DNA from: Paenibacillus sp. SYP-B3998
Lineage (GTDB): Bacteria > Bacillota > Bacilli > Paenibacillales > NBRC-103111
Reading direction: 5' to 3'
Assembly: GCF_010820665.1 (NCBI RefSeq)
Contig: NZ_JAAIKC010000017.1
Location: forward strand, 1-64,000
DNA length: 64,000 nt
The position numbers were made by a program, and so were the translations under genes. The notes beneath the pieces were generated by a model. It searched no databases. It saw nothing but the letters and a program-made list of their open reading frames with translations, and was not told where the DNA came from. Shown piece after piece: positions 9,083 through 17,044 of the stretch (its first letter is position 1; each line of letters starts with the position of its first letter).

Positions 9083-9199
9083 CTACGCCGTGTAAGCAGA
9101 TACCAGATGAGACGATGAGAGTTTGAATCGTATACAGCTTTCCATGTTGAAGCTACTATGTTCATTATGATTGAAATGGAATAACTGTACTACATTCAT
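9083..9199 (-). CDS. 38-codon leader ORF upstream of hen1
   Basis: ATG at 9199 has AAAGGAG 10 nt upstream and the ORF ends at TAG 9083-9085. The peptide starts MNVVQLFHFNHNEHSSFN and is rich in Ser (7), Asn (4), His (4) and Phe (4). Residues 8-14 (HFNHNEH) are mostly His and Asn. It lies between a strong promoter and the terminator before hen1, the arrangement of a ribosome-sensing leader peptide. It has no signal peptide or recognisable domain. Translation is inferred from the ribosome-binding site and position. It may belong to the leader peptides known ahead of antibiotic-resistance genes. Confidence 0.6.
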   Translation of the reverse strand: MNVVQLFHFNHNEHSSFNMESCIRFKLSSSHLVSAYTA

Positions 9200-9237
9200 C
9201 TTCACCGAACTCCTTTCGTTATCGTATTGTTACCAAG

Positions 9238-9266
9238 ATATTAACTTGGTATCCATTTGTTGTCAA
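9238..9266 (-). promoter_or_regulatory. Promoter of the hen1-pnkp transcript
   Basis: Perfect TTGACA (9261-9266), a 17-nt spacer and TAATAT (9238-9243). Transcription should start near 9231, giving a leader of about 255 nt before hen1. Confidence 0.8.
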
Positions 9267-9321
9267 TGGGGGTTGCCAAATTCCTCTATACGTATCTGAT
9301 CTTTTCTCTACATTAAATTTG

Positions 9322-9774
9322 TTAAGGCATCTTGGGCCCATCTTCTTGACTTGTACTCCAATAATCAACAATAAGCCATTTTCCTTCTATTAATTCTAAT
9401 GTGACTGTATCCATGTAAGGACTAGATTTTCCTTTGACCATAACCTCTACCAAAGCTTCTTTCTGTTTGCCTTTTACAGGAACGTCAGATATCGACTTCT
9501 GTTTAGGATGGTCGATATCCCTAATCTTCACAATGCGATAACTTTGTATGTCCCCGTACCAAAAACGATAGTGTATGACCAATTGTGGATTACCATCTGG
9601 AAAGAATTCACCCGTGCGCTCAGCACTTGTGACATATAAATCGTAGAATTTAATCAAAGTATCCCTTGCGGCAGCATGTTTTGGTGCGTTTGGATTTTGA
9701 TTGTAAAGATACAGACCAAATATAGCAGCAGCTAAGCTAAGTAGTATCAGCAGTATTGTGAGAGTTCTTTTCAT
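9322..9774 (-). CDS. Small exported or membrane-anchored protein, paralogue of 19133-19567
   Basis: A 150-residue protein with an N-terminal hydrophobic segment (about 5-24) that is either a signal anchor or an uncleaved signal peptide. The rest is a small soluble domain. No known family is recognised. It clearly shares motifs with the protein at 19133-19567: YRFWYGDIQSYRIV against YRFYYGEIRQYRIV, and a C-terminal K-WLIVDYWSTS against RWLVDKYYSTS, both ending near P-K-P. GGGGGA precedes the start. The fold resembles small NTF2-like or DUF4829-like secreted domains, but that is a guess. Confidence 0.7.
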   Translation of the reverse strand: MKRTLTILLILLSLAAAIFGLYLYNQNPNAPKHAAARDTLIKFYDLYVTSAERTGEFFPDGNPQLVIHYRFWYGDIQSYRIVKIRDIDHPKQKSISDVPVKGKQKEALVEVMVKGKSSPYMDTVTLELIEGKWLIVDYWSTSQEDGPKMP

Positions 9775-9860
9775 ATTCCCCCCGGTACTAACAAAGACAT
9801 TCGGGATATTTTGGACAAGACTGTAACTAAAATGGGTGAAAAACTTCCTATGGATACGGG

Positions 9861-10586
9861 CTAGTTTTTCTCATCATCAGCATCCTGAAATAAATGCCTA
9901 AGCATAGTCTTTCGATTCTCTAAAAATCTTCGGGTAATTTGGTAATGAGCAGTGTCTTCATACGCAATTTGAGATATTGGATAGCTATCAAAATTAATGA
10001 TCTGAGCATCGGGATATCCCATTAGAATAGGCGAATGCGTAGCAATAATGAACTGTGAAGAATCTGATAGATCCTTGATAATCTGGAGTAATGAAAGTTG
10101 TCTTGCTGGTGATAGCGCTGCTTCCGGCTCGTCTAGTAAATAAATCCCTTTGTCTCTAAACCTATGTTTGAATAGACTAAGAAATGACTCCCCATGAGAT
10201 TGACTATGGAGGGATCGACCACCATATGATTCGAATCCACCTATCTGATCGATATGTGTTGCAAACTCATAGAATGATTCTGCCCTCATAAAAAAACCGT
10301 TTGTTATCTTTGGTAACCATGATAATCTCACGTAATTTCCTAAAGCGGCCTCGGCGGATCCTACGTGATACGTATTGTTCCTTCCCCCACCGGCTGTATT
10401 AAACCCACACTGATAGGCTATTGCCTCAAGTAATGTCGATTTCCCTGAACCATTTTCACCCACGAAAAACGTAACATTACTTGAAACATCTATGGAATCC
10501 ATTCCTTTTATTAATGGAAGTGAGAACGGATACCCCTGAAAATTGACCATTCTCTCCTTTAATATTGTCACACTTTTTAGAGACAT
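9861..10586 (-). CDS. Stand-alone AAA/ABC-type ATPase (COG3910-like)
   Basis: A 241-residue soluble ATPase. Walker A is GENGSGKST (about 43-51), a signature-like SHGESFLS lies near 130, Walker B is YLLDEPEAALSP, and a switch histidine lies in ATHSP. This pattern is typical of single-domain RecF/SMC-like ATPases (AAA_21/AAA_23), which have no membrane partner and often act on nucleic acids or in defence pairs. No nuclease partner (TOPRIM, HNH) lies next to it, so its role is unknown. The start has AAAGGGAG 7 nt upstream. Confidence 0.85.
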   Translation of the reverse strand: MSLKSVTILKERMVNFQGYPFSLPLIKGMDSIDVSSNVTFFVGENGSGKSTLLEAIAYQCGFNTAGGGRNNTYHVGSAEAALGNYVRLSWLPKITNGFFMRAESFYEFATHIDQIGGFESYGGRSLHSQSHGESFLSLFKHRFRDKGIYLLDEPEAALSPARQLSLLQIIKDLSDSSQFIIATHSPILMGYPDAQIINFDSYPISQIAYEDTAHYQITRRFLENRKTMLRHLFQDADDEKN

Positions 10587-10701
10587 CGGTTTCTCCCTTT
10601 CAAAAGGTATCAGAAATGCATCTGGTGATTTTGTCTTGTATTTACCTCGAAGATAGGCAGTTCATTACCAGATCATACCATATTTTAGGCAATTAACTAT
10701 G

Positions 10702-10739
10702 AAAAAACACCTGCTATTTGATATTTAACAGCAAGTGTT
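10702..10739 (-). terminator. Terminator after the 90-residue ORF
   Basis: AACACCTGCT (10706-10715) pairs with AGCAAGTGTT (10730-10739) with one mismatch. In the minus direction a run of T residues follows (10702-10707). Confidence 0.6.
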
Positions 10740-10748
10740 TGGAGATTT

Positions 10749-11021
10749 CTATTCACCTTCATCACGTGACTTTAACCCTTTTATCTTATTTTCTAAAATA
10801 CCCTTCTCCAGCCTCAGATGAAGCAATTCTGTATCCAGATCCTGGCCTATCGTATGTACCGCGGTAACGATGTCCTCAGCAGTCAGCATGTGAATAGAAT
10901 CTGCTTTATTGGAGATATAATCTAGAATAACGTTTATAAAATCTGTGCAAACGCTGATTTTTTGGTGCAAAATGTTTTCTTCTTGAATTGCTTCGTCGTA
11001 TTTTCTAAGGATGTCTTGAAT
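10749..11021 (-). CDS. Unrecognised 90-residue helical protein, possible ATT start
   Basis: A small, mostly helical protein (IQDILRKYDEAIQEENILHQ at the N terminus) with heptad-like patterns and no recognised domain. The reading frame is open from a TTG at 11060, but that codon has no ribosome-binding site. A very strong AAGGAGG lies at 11029-11035 and the codon 8 nt downstream of it is ATT (11019-11021), so initiation at ATT is proposed. It is divergent from the XRE regulator at 11134, with an inverted repeat between them, and may be regulated by it. Function unknown. Confidence 0.55.
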   Translation of the reverse strand: MQDILRKYDEAIQEENILHQKISVCTDFINVILDYISNKADSIHMLTAEDIVTAVHTIGQDLDTELLHLRLEKGILENKIKGLKSRDEGE

Positions 11022-11051
11022 GCTAATCGCCTCCTTACATATTACGCTTTT

Positions 11052-11084
11052 ACGTACCAACCATAATAGTATTATATGGTACGT
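11052..11084. promoter_or_regulatory. Inverted repeat, possible XRE operator
   Basis: ACGTACCA (11052-11059) and its exact complement TGGTACGT (11077-11084) are separated by 17 nt in the divergent intergenic region. Spacing and position fit an operator for the adjacent small repressor. The AT-rich stretch between the arms could hold a promoter. Confidence 0.5.
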
Positions 11085-11133
11085 TATTGCGTATAGTCAA
11101 CAACTAAATATGATTACTTGTAGGTGATCTGAT

Positions 11134-11355
11134 ATGACCAAAAAAATTGTCGTTAAAATTTCCGAGCTGACTAAACATCACAAGATATCCTTGCGTGAGT
11201 TATCTAGATTATCTGATGTTAGACATGCTGCTTTGAGTGAATTATCTAATGGTAAACGAGAAAATGTGAATTTCAGTCATATTGTAAGAATTGCTGAAGC
11301 TTTGAATATTGAGGATATACGAGAAATTATTGATTTGGTTGAGGATGATGAGTGA
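11134..11355 (+). CDS. XRE-family helix-turn-helix regulator
   Basis: A 73-residue protein that is almost entirely a Cro/CI-type helix-turn-helix domain: ISLRELSRLSDVRHAALSEL followed by SNGKRENVNFSHIVRIAEAL. Single-domain regulators of this size typically repress their own or neighbouring promoters. It faces away from the 90-residue ORF across an inverted repeat. The start has TAGGTGAT upstream. Confidence 0.85.
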   Translation: MTKKIVVKISELTKHHKISLRELSRLSDVRHAALSELSNGKRENVNFSHIVRIAEALNIEDIREIIDLVEDDE

Positions 11356-11474
11356 GAATTCCATCAAAAATACACCACTGTCTAATCAATATTAGTTTAG
11401 GCTCGCTTCAAATTTTGTGCGTTACGTGATTTCGGTTATACTAAGCATAAATTTTAAATAAGTAGGAGAGAACA

Positions 11475-11864
11475 ATGAAAAAAGTCGATGTTGTTGGAGC
11501 TGTTATTTTTAATGAAAAAAACGAAGTGCTATGTGCACTTCGCTCTCAAAATATGTCTTTAGCAGGGTATTGGGAATTTCCCGGCGGTAAAATCGAGAAT
11601 AATGAAACTCCTGAGCAGAGCCTAGCTCGCGAAATTAAGGAAGAACTGAACTGTACAGTTCAAGTCGGTGAACTTGTTGCCGATGCAACTCATGAATACC
11701 CAACAGTTATTGTCAGATTAATTACCTATAAAGCTAAAATTATTGAAGGATCTCCTACTCCAAATGAGCATGAAAAGCTACTATGGTTACCTCTTGATAG
11801 ACTCAATGAGCTTGAATGGGCACCCGCTGATCTTCCAACTTTAGAAGTACTCCGTAGAAATTAA
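11475..11864 (+). CDS. NUDIX hydrolase, MutT-like
   Basis: A 129-residue NUDIX hydrolase. The complete NUDIX box GX5EX7REUXEE is present as GGKIENNETPEQSLAREIKEEL (from about residue 36), with catalytic glutamates in REIKEE. Length and N terminus (KKVDVVGAVIF) match MutT/8-oxo-dGTP diphosphatases and related pyrophosphohydrolases that sanitise oxidised or modified nucleotides. AGGAGAG precedes the ATG, and a TATACT-type -10 lies about 40 bp upstream. Its stop is only 2 nt from the stop of the convergent helicase gene. NUDIX genes next to DUF3427 helicases recur elsewhere, so a functional link is plausible. Confidence 0.88.
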   Translation: MKKVDVVGAVIFNEKNEVLCALRSQNMSLAGYWEFPGGKIENNETPEQSLAREIKEELNCTVQVGELVADATHEYPTVIVRLITYKAKIIEGSPTPNEHEKLLWLPLDRLNELEWAPADLPTLEVLRRN

Positions 11865-11866
11865 TA

Positions 11867-14800
11867 CTAGCGAATAAAATCTGTGTAGAGCGCATCAGGA
11901 ATCGGTTGATGTAATCTCCAGTTAATATTCATTGGCTTATCTCCATGGCTATTTACATAATCGGCTTCACCTAAATAAGTGAACGGCAAGGCAACATTAT
12001 GCATCTTCTCAAACTTTCGTACAAAGAGATGAATATGTCTACCTTTAACCACATGGTGTATAAATTCTTGTCCACGCTCGGAGTCGTGGGAAGTGGGATT
12101 TTGACTTTGCCAATGGAAATGTTGCTGATCTACAAAATAGTCATGATACTGTAAGTGATCAGCAACAGTTCCTCCCTTGTTTAAATTAATAAACAACAAA
12201 TAATGATCCCCTACTCGACTAACTCCTTCGCGCCAAGTGCCTTCTTTGGCTGGTGATTCAAACAAATAAATCAGATCATTTCTTGTATAATTCTGGTATT
12301 TCACTACGTTCTTTTGGCTCTCAAAGAACACATCAGGTCTATAAAATCTTCGGAATTCCGCCAATCCGTATTCAATACGTTCTGTTATATAACTTAGTAA
12401 CTGACCATCCTCATTTATTTGCTTAATCGTATCGGATGAGATAAATTTGCCGTTCTCTAGCTTACCGAATGACCAATTCTGCTTTGGTAGATGAATAGAT
12501 AGCTTCTCCATTGCCTTATCAATCTTACTCCCATGAACATCTTCAGCTATTGGTAGAGCAAACCTGTAGCTTAAATCACTAATTACATCTTCTCGAGTTA
12601 TTATTCCTTTTTCAATTAATTTAGCTAAAACCGAAAATCCGTACGGCCATTTAAGAGGTAACATGTTTTCAATTCTTCGTATTACTTCTAACATTTGTTT
12701 GTTTTCTAGCAATTGTTTATCAAAGCTATTTAAGTCTTGCATTTTCTTTTTCGTTTCTACCCATGATCCATATTTCTTGATGAAAAAATGTACACTAGGA
12801 GCCCCATCAAAATATAAAAAATCGTTTAATTCAGGTGAGTACCCTAATTCTCTTTTAAATTGATTATAAAGGTCCATGAGAAGAAGATCTCGATCCATTC
12901 GGATATTCTCAATTTTCTTCAAAATTTCCTTTCGTGAGACTTCTTCCAGATCTACAAAGCAACCATCTGGTAAATCAGCAAATTCAGTCTCAATTGCAAT
13001 TCGTAAAGAATCACGATCAAATGCTTTATGGTTATGCTGATCGGACAATGCTAATGGAACAATAAATGATTTTTGGTAATTTCCGATAAAATCCAATATA
13101 GTCACATACTCTTTACCTGCTACTTTCCGCAGTCCTCGACCAAGCTGTTGAATAAATATCGTTGCTGATTCCGTAGGCCTTAGAAATAGAATCAAATTAA
13201 CTTTAGGGATATCTACACCTTCATTGAAAATATTAACAGTAAAAACAATCTGTAACGGATTGCTTTCATCTTCAAGTCTAGCAATTACTTTCTGCCTTTC
13301 TTCAGGGGAATCCTTTCCTGTTAAATAGGCCGAACTATACCCTCGCGCATTAAATTCCTCACACATATATCGAGCGTGTTCAATTGAAGCACAAAAACCT
13401 AAACCCATCATCATCCTTCCGTCATACCCAAACTTATTAATCATACTAATAATGTAGTCTACCCGCTCGTTGTTGTTTAGTGCCCTTACTAGCTCTTTTT
13501 CTACAAACTGACCATTACTTTGTAGCTCTATTTGATTATAATCAATGGTCGAATCACTTAAACCAAAATAACGGAATGGAGTCAGAAGCCCCTCCCTTAA
13601 TGCATCTCTTAAGCGAATTTCATAAACGACATTATTATCACACAGTGTTAGAACATCTCGGCCATCCATTCGATCAGGCGTAGCCGTTAAGCCCAATAAA
13701 AACTTGGGATTGAAATGGTTAATAACTTTTTTATAGGTTGTTGCTTCCGCATGATGAAACTCATCCACCACAATATAGTCGAAATAATCCTCATTGAATC
13801 TATTTAAAACATCATCTCGCGATAAAGTTTGCACCGTACTAAATAGATATGGTTTATCCCACTCTTTTTCAGCTCCGGTTAACTTACCACATAATTCAGC
13901 ATTGTTAAGAACCTTTGAGAAGGTCTTTTTTGAGCTTTCCAAAATCTCATCTCTATGTGCTAGAAATAAGACTTTCTTCGCTCCAAACTTCCTCACATCA
14001 AATGCTGACAAATAAGTTTTCCCTGTTCCTGTAGCTGCAATAACTACACCTTTATTATGACCATTTAATCTCGTTTGTTCTAAGGCATCAAGAGCTGCCT
14101 GTTGCATGATGTTAGGCGTAATTTCTTGAGCATTATCGGTCAAGTCATTAAAGCTGTCCGCCATATCTACATGGTGTGCCGCTAAATAAGGATTTACAAG
14201 CATGATTTTCTTATTGTTATATTCTTTCTCATAGGCATCGATCAATTCCACATTGAGCTGTTTAGCCTTAATATCCGCCCAATACATATCGAAGGTCTTC
14301 TTTGCATTTTCGTATATAGAGTAATAAGTATCCCCTGGTAACTTAACATTCCATTCATGACCTGTCTTCAAGGCAGAGAAACTGAGATTAGACGAGCCAA
14401 TTATAACTGTATTCAAGCTAGACTTTCTCTCAAACATATACGCCTTTGTATGAAAAGAAACGCGCCCAGAGTCAAATACCTTAGTTTCAACATTAGGCAG
14501 TTCTAATAGCCGACGAAGTGCTTTTGGTTCAGTAATTTTCAGATAAGTCGATGTTAAAATTTTCACTTTCTTTGTTGGATCTTCAATCCTTAGATCATCC
14601 AGTGCTCTAATTAAAAGTTGTAAACCCGACCAGCGAACAAAACTAACCATGAAATAAGCATTATCCGCAGTTAAGAGCTCATACTTTAGAGCTTTCAACA
14701 AATGCATGGGATCTGACACTGAATTCGTAAGTAACAGCGGATGCGACAGAAATAATTCAGGATACATCGGTAAGGTATGATCATCATTTCTATAGTGAAT

Positions 14801-15055
14801 CGCCTTCAACGGCATGTCCAATTCGTATGAAGGTAGATTCGGAATCATGGCTCTCAATTGATGAGTGAGTTCTAATATCTGTGCCTGCTGGTTCTGATCA
14901 GCAAGTTGCTTAAACGTTTTACTTATATCTTTCATAACTTGCTGAATTAATGCATGGTTATGGTTCTGAGGAAGTAAATTATACGTAATTTGATTGGCAG
15001 GATACTCTTTATTCTTATGTAAAATTTCTTCGAAAACTCCCTTATGTTCGCTCAT
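11867..15055 (-). CDS. PLD-DEAD/DEAH helicase-DUF3427 fusion protein
   Basis: A 1062-residue multidomain protein. The N-terminal third has a phospholipase D-like nuclease motif, FHTKAYMF then IIGSSNLS (about 210-240). A superfamily 2 helicase core follows: Walker A AATGTGKT, Walker B VVDEFHHAE, motif III GLTATPDR, and the C-terminal motif QQLGRGLRK. The C-terminal part carries a DUF3427 domain ending with WREGVSRVG and a region rich in His and Phe. This architecture is seen in predicted DNA-processing and phage-defence proteins. The single PLD motif suggests dimerisation to form an active site. The start at 15055 has AGGAGG 6 nt upstream; an earlier in-frame ATG lacks one. Its target is not known. 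Confidence 0.88.
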   Translation of the reverse strand: MSEHKGVFEEILHKNKEYPANQITYNLLPQNHNHALIQQVMKDISKTFKQLADQNQQAQILELTHQLRAMIPNLPSYELDMPLKAIHYRNDDHTLPMYPELFLSHPLLLTNSVSDPMHLLKALKYELLTADNAYFMVSFVRWSGLQLLIRALDDLRIEDPTKKVKILTSTYLKITEPKALRRLLELPNVETKVFDSGRVSFHTKAYMFERKSSLNTVIIGSSNLSFSALKTGHEWNVKLPGDTYYSIYENAKKTFDMYWADIKAKQLNVELIDAYEKEYNNKKIMLVNPYLAAHHVDMADSFNDLTDNAQEITPNIMQQAALDALEQTRLNGHNKGVVIAATGTGKTYLSAFDVRKFGAKKVLFLAHRDEILESSKKTFSKVLNNAELCGKLTGAEKEWDKPYLFSTVQTLSRDDVLNRFNEDYFDYIVVDEFHHAEATTYKKVINHFNPKFLLGLTATPDRMDGRDVLTLCDNNVVYEIRLRDALREGLLTPFRYFGLSDSTIDYNQIELQSNGQFVEKELVRALNNNERVDYIISMINKFGYDGRMMMGLGFCASIEHARYMCEEFNARGYSSAYLTGKDSPEERQKVIARLEDESNPLQIVFTVNIFNEGVDIPKVNLILFLRPTESATIFIQQLGRGLRKVAGKEYVTILDFIGNYQKSFIVPLALSDQHNHKAFDRDSLRIAIETEFADLPDGCFVDLEEVSRKEILKKIENIRMDRDLLLMDLYNQFKRELGYSPELNDFLYFDGAPSVHFFIKKYGSWVETKKKMQDLNSFDKQLLENKQMLEVIRRIENMLPLKWPYGFSVLAKLIEKGIITREDVISDLSYRFALPIAEDVHGSKIDKAMEKLSIHLPKQNWSFGKLENGKFISSDTIKQINEDGQLLSYITERIEYGLAEFRRFYRPDVFFESQKNVVKYQNYTRNDLIYLFESPAKEGTWREGVSRVGDHYLLFINLNKGGTVADHLQYHDYFVDQQHFHWQSQNPTSHDSERGQEFIHHVVKGRHIHLFVRKFEKMHNVALPFTYLGEADYVNSHGDKPMNINWRLHQPIPDALYTDFIR

Positions 15056-15331
15056 GTTGTTCCTCCTAGGATACAAAAATACTAGCTAACTTTATCTATG
15101 AACATTACACTAGGGGCACTTTTAAAAGGGGTTCGCTAGATTCTTCCATTTTACTATATTTCAATAGACTATAGATTTTAAATATTACACCTTCTATATC
15201 AGATTCTATTAGCCACTCAGAGCCACTCTGATCATCTCACCTTGAGGCAAGTAAACCTTAGCTTGGCAAATTTACAAGTCGCCACCTCACAGCACCATGA
15301 ATGTCCAGCAACCAATCTCCAAAAAACCCCA

Positions 15332-17044
15332 CTAACCAAAAACCCGCTCCACCTGAATCAATCCCGCATAAACACCGCCCGCACCCAACAACTCCCTATG
15401 GGTACCCATCTCGGCAACCTGCCCGTCCTCCATGACGACAATCAAATCTGCGTTCTCTACCGTAGATAAACGGTGTGCAATAAAAATCGTCGTTTTCCCT
15501 TGACGTAGCACGTCCAGCTCGTGCATAACCCTTCTTTCAGTTTCCAAATCCAATGCGGAGGACGCTTCGTCCAAGATCAATAGCTCTGGATTGATTAAGA
15601 TCGCTCTTGCAAGCGCGAGGCGCTGCCTCTGCCCGCCGGACAATGTGATGCCGCGTTCCCCTAGCACGGTTTCGTACCCATCTGGCAGCATGAGAATGGT
15701 GTCATGGATTTGTGCGATGCGGCAAGCCTCTATCACCTCGTGCTCTTGAACTTCTCTACCCAGTGTAACGTTCATTCGAACTGTTTCTGGAAGCAGGTAG
15801 GGGTCTTGGAATACGACAGACATTCGAGACAACCATGTCTCGCGATTGTAGGTGTCCATCGACATCGAGTTTACTTCGATGTAACCTTGACCTGGCTCAT
15901 ACAGCCGCGCAAGTAACTGAGCGACAGTCGATTTTCCAGCACCACTTGCGCCAACAATGGCTATCTTTTGACCTATCGGTAGATCCATAGTAAGACCTTT
16001 TAATACCATCCCGCGATCCTCACTGTACTGGAAATGAACGTCGCAAAAGCTTAATTGAACGATGGCTCCGCTAATCGCGCGTGTCCCTTCTGTTAATTGA
16101 TCGCCATGCAACCATTCGCCCGCACGTTCCACAGTGGCTTTGGATTCAGCGAAACGAATAATGAAGTTGTATACGCCTTGATAAGCATCCATGAGTTGAT
16201 TCGTAAATTGATACACGATAACGAATGTCCCGATGGTCATCCGCCCTTGTATCACACTGTAGCCACCGAACCCGAGAATCAGCAGCACGGCCCCCCAACG
16301 AAAGGGATCGGTGAAGAATGACTGCTTGTTCTTCAGCTTGGCCTGCTCCAGCATTTTCTTCAAGTAGTTCTGAAACCCTGCATCGATTTTCTCTGCTTCC
16401 CAAGCATTCCGATGATAGGCTACTACCTCTCGGGTGGACGAGATTCCCTCTTCGATATGAGTGCCAATTTCGGAATGGCAGCTCTGAATGTCCTTTGCTA
16501 CCTTGCTCATCTTGGGTACATATCGTTTACTGAGCCAAATATAGAATAGGCTGAGCAGGGAAATGCTCACTAGCAACCAAACATTCGCGCTTCCGACGAT
16601 CACCATAAGAATGAACATATTTAATCCATTTTCAATCCCGTAAGGGAGATGATTTGTAAAAAAATCCCTCGAACGAAGGAACTGCTCCATTCTCGAAGAA
16701 ATGCTGCCGATCCTTTCATTTTGGAACGTTGCGGTCGGCATACGGTGCAGCTTTCGCATGAAGCTCTCGCGCATCAGAATGCTTAGCTTCGTAGAGGTTC
16801 GTTCGAAGAACATGTCCTTAGCAACCCAAGAGCCCACATAGACAATAGCGCTTGCGATAAACAAGACTAATACTTCTTTGAACCGATCATACTGTCCTTG
16901 CTGAAATACAGTATCGATCATTGTTCGCTGCACAGCTGTAATCAGGATGTAAGCGACGACCGAGACGACTAAAAGCAACATACTGATTGCATATAACCCT
17001 TTTACTTGCTTGAGAAAAGCAAAAAACCAGCGTAAATCCCTCAT
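15332..17044 (-). CDS. ABC exporter half-transporter, second subunit
   Basis: A 570-residue fused membrane/ATPase protein of the type I exporter fold. About six membrane helices (residues 15-305) precede the ATPase: Walker A GASGAGKST, signature LSGGQRQR, Walker B LLILDEASSALD and His in FIAHRLSTV. All catalytic residues are present. Its ATG overlaps the stop of the upstream half-transporter (ATGA, 17041-17044), so the two probably form a heterodimer like BmrC-BmrD. The substrate (drug, lipid or peptide) cannot be read from sequence. No peptidase domain or bacteriocin precursor was seen nearby. Confidence 0.92.
   Translation of the reverse strand: MRDLRWFFAFLKQVKGLYAISMLLLVVSVVAYILITAVQRTMIDTVFQQGQYDRFKEVLVLFIASAIVYVGSWVAKDMFFERTSTKLSILMRESFMRKLHRMPTATFQNERIGSISSRMEQFLRSRDFFTNHLPYGIENGLNMFILMVIVGSANVWLLVSISLLSLFYIWLSKRYVPKMSKVAKDIQSCHSEIGTHIEEGISSTREVVAYHRNAWEAEKIDAGFQNYLKKMLEQAKLKNKQSFFTDPFRWGAVLLILGFGGYSVIQGRMTIGTFVIVYQFTNQLMDAYQGVYNFIIRFAESKATVERAGEWLHGDQLTEGTRAISGAIVQLSFCDVHFQYSEDRGMVLKGLTMDLPIGQKIAIVGASGAGKSTVAQLLARLYEPGQGYIEVNSMSMDTYNRETWLSRMSVVFQDPYLLPETVRMNVTLGREVQEHEVIEACRIAQIHDTILMLPDGYETVLGERGITLSGGQRQRLALARAILINPELLILDEASSALDLETERRVMHELDVLRQGKTTIFIAHRLSTVENADLIVVMEDGQVAEMGTHRELLGAGGVYAGLIQVERVFG

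Noticed and set aside
9005-9266. T-box riboswitch before hen1
   Set aside because: No T-box sequence (AGGGUGGNACCGCG type) or specifier-loop structure is visible; the short ORF plus terminator fits a leader peptide better.
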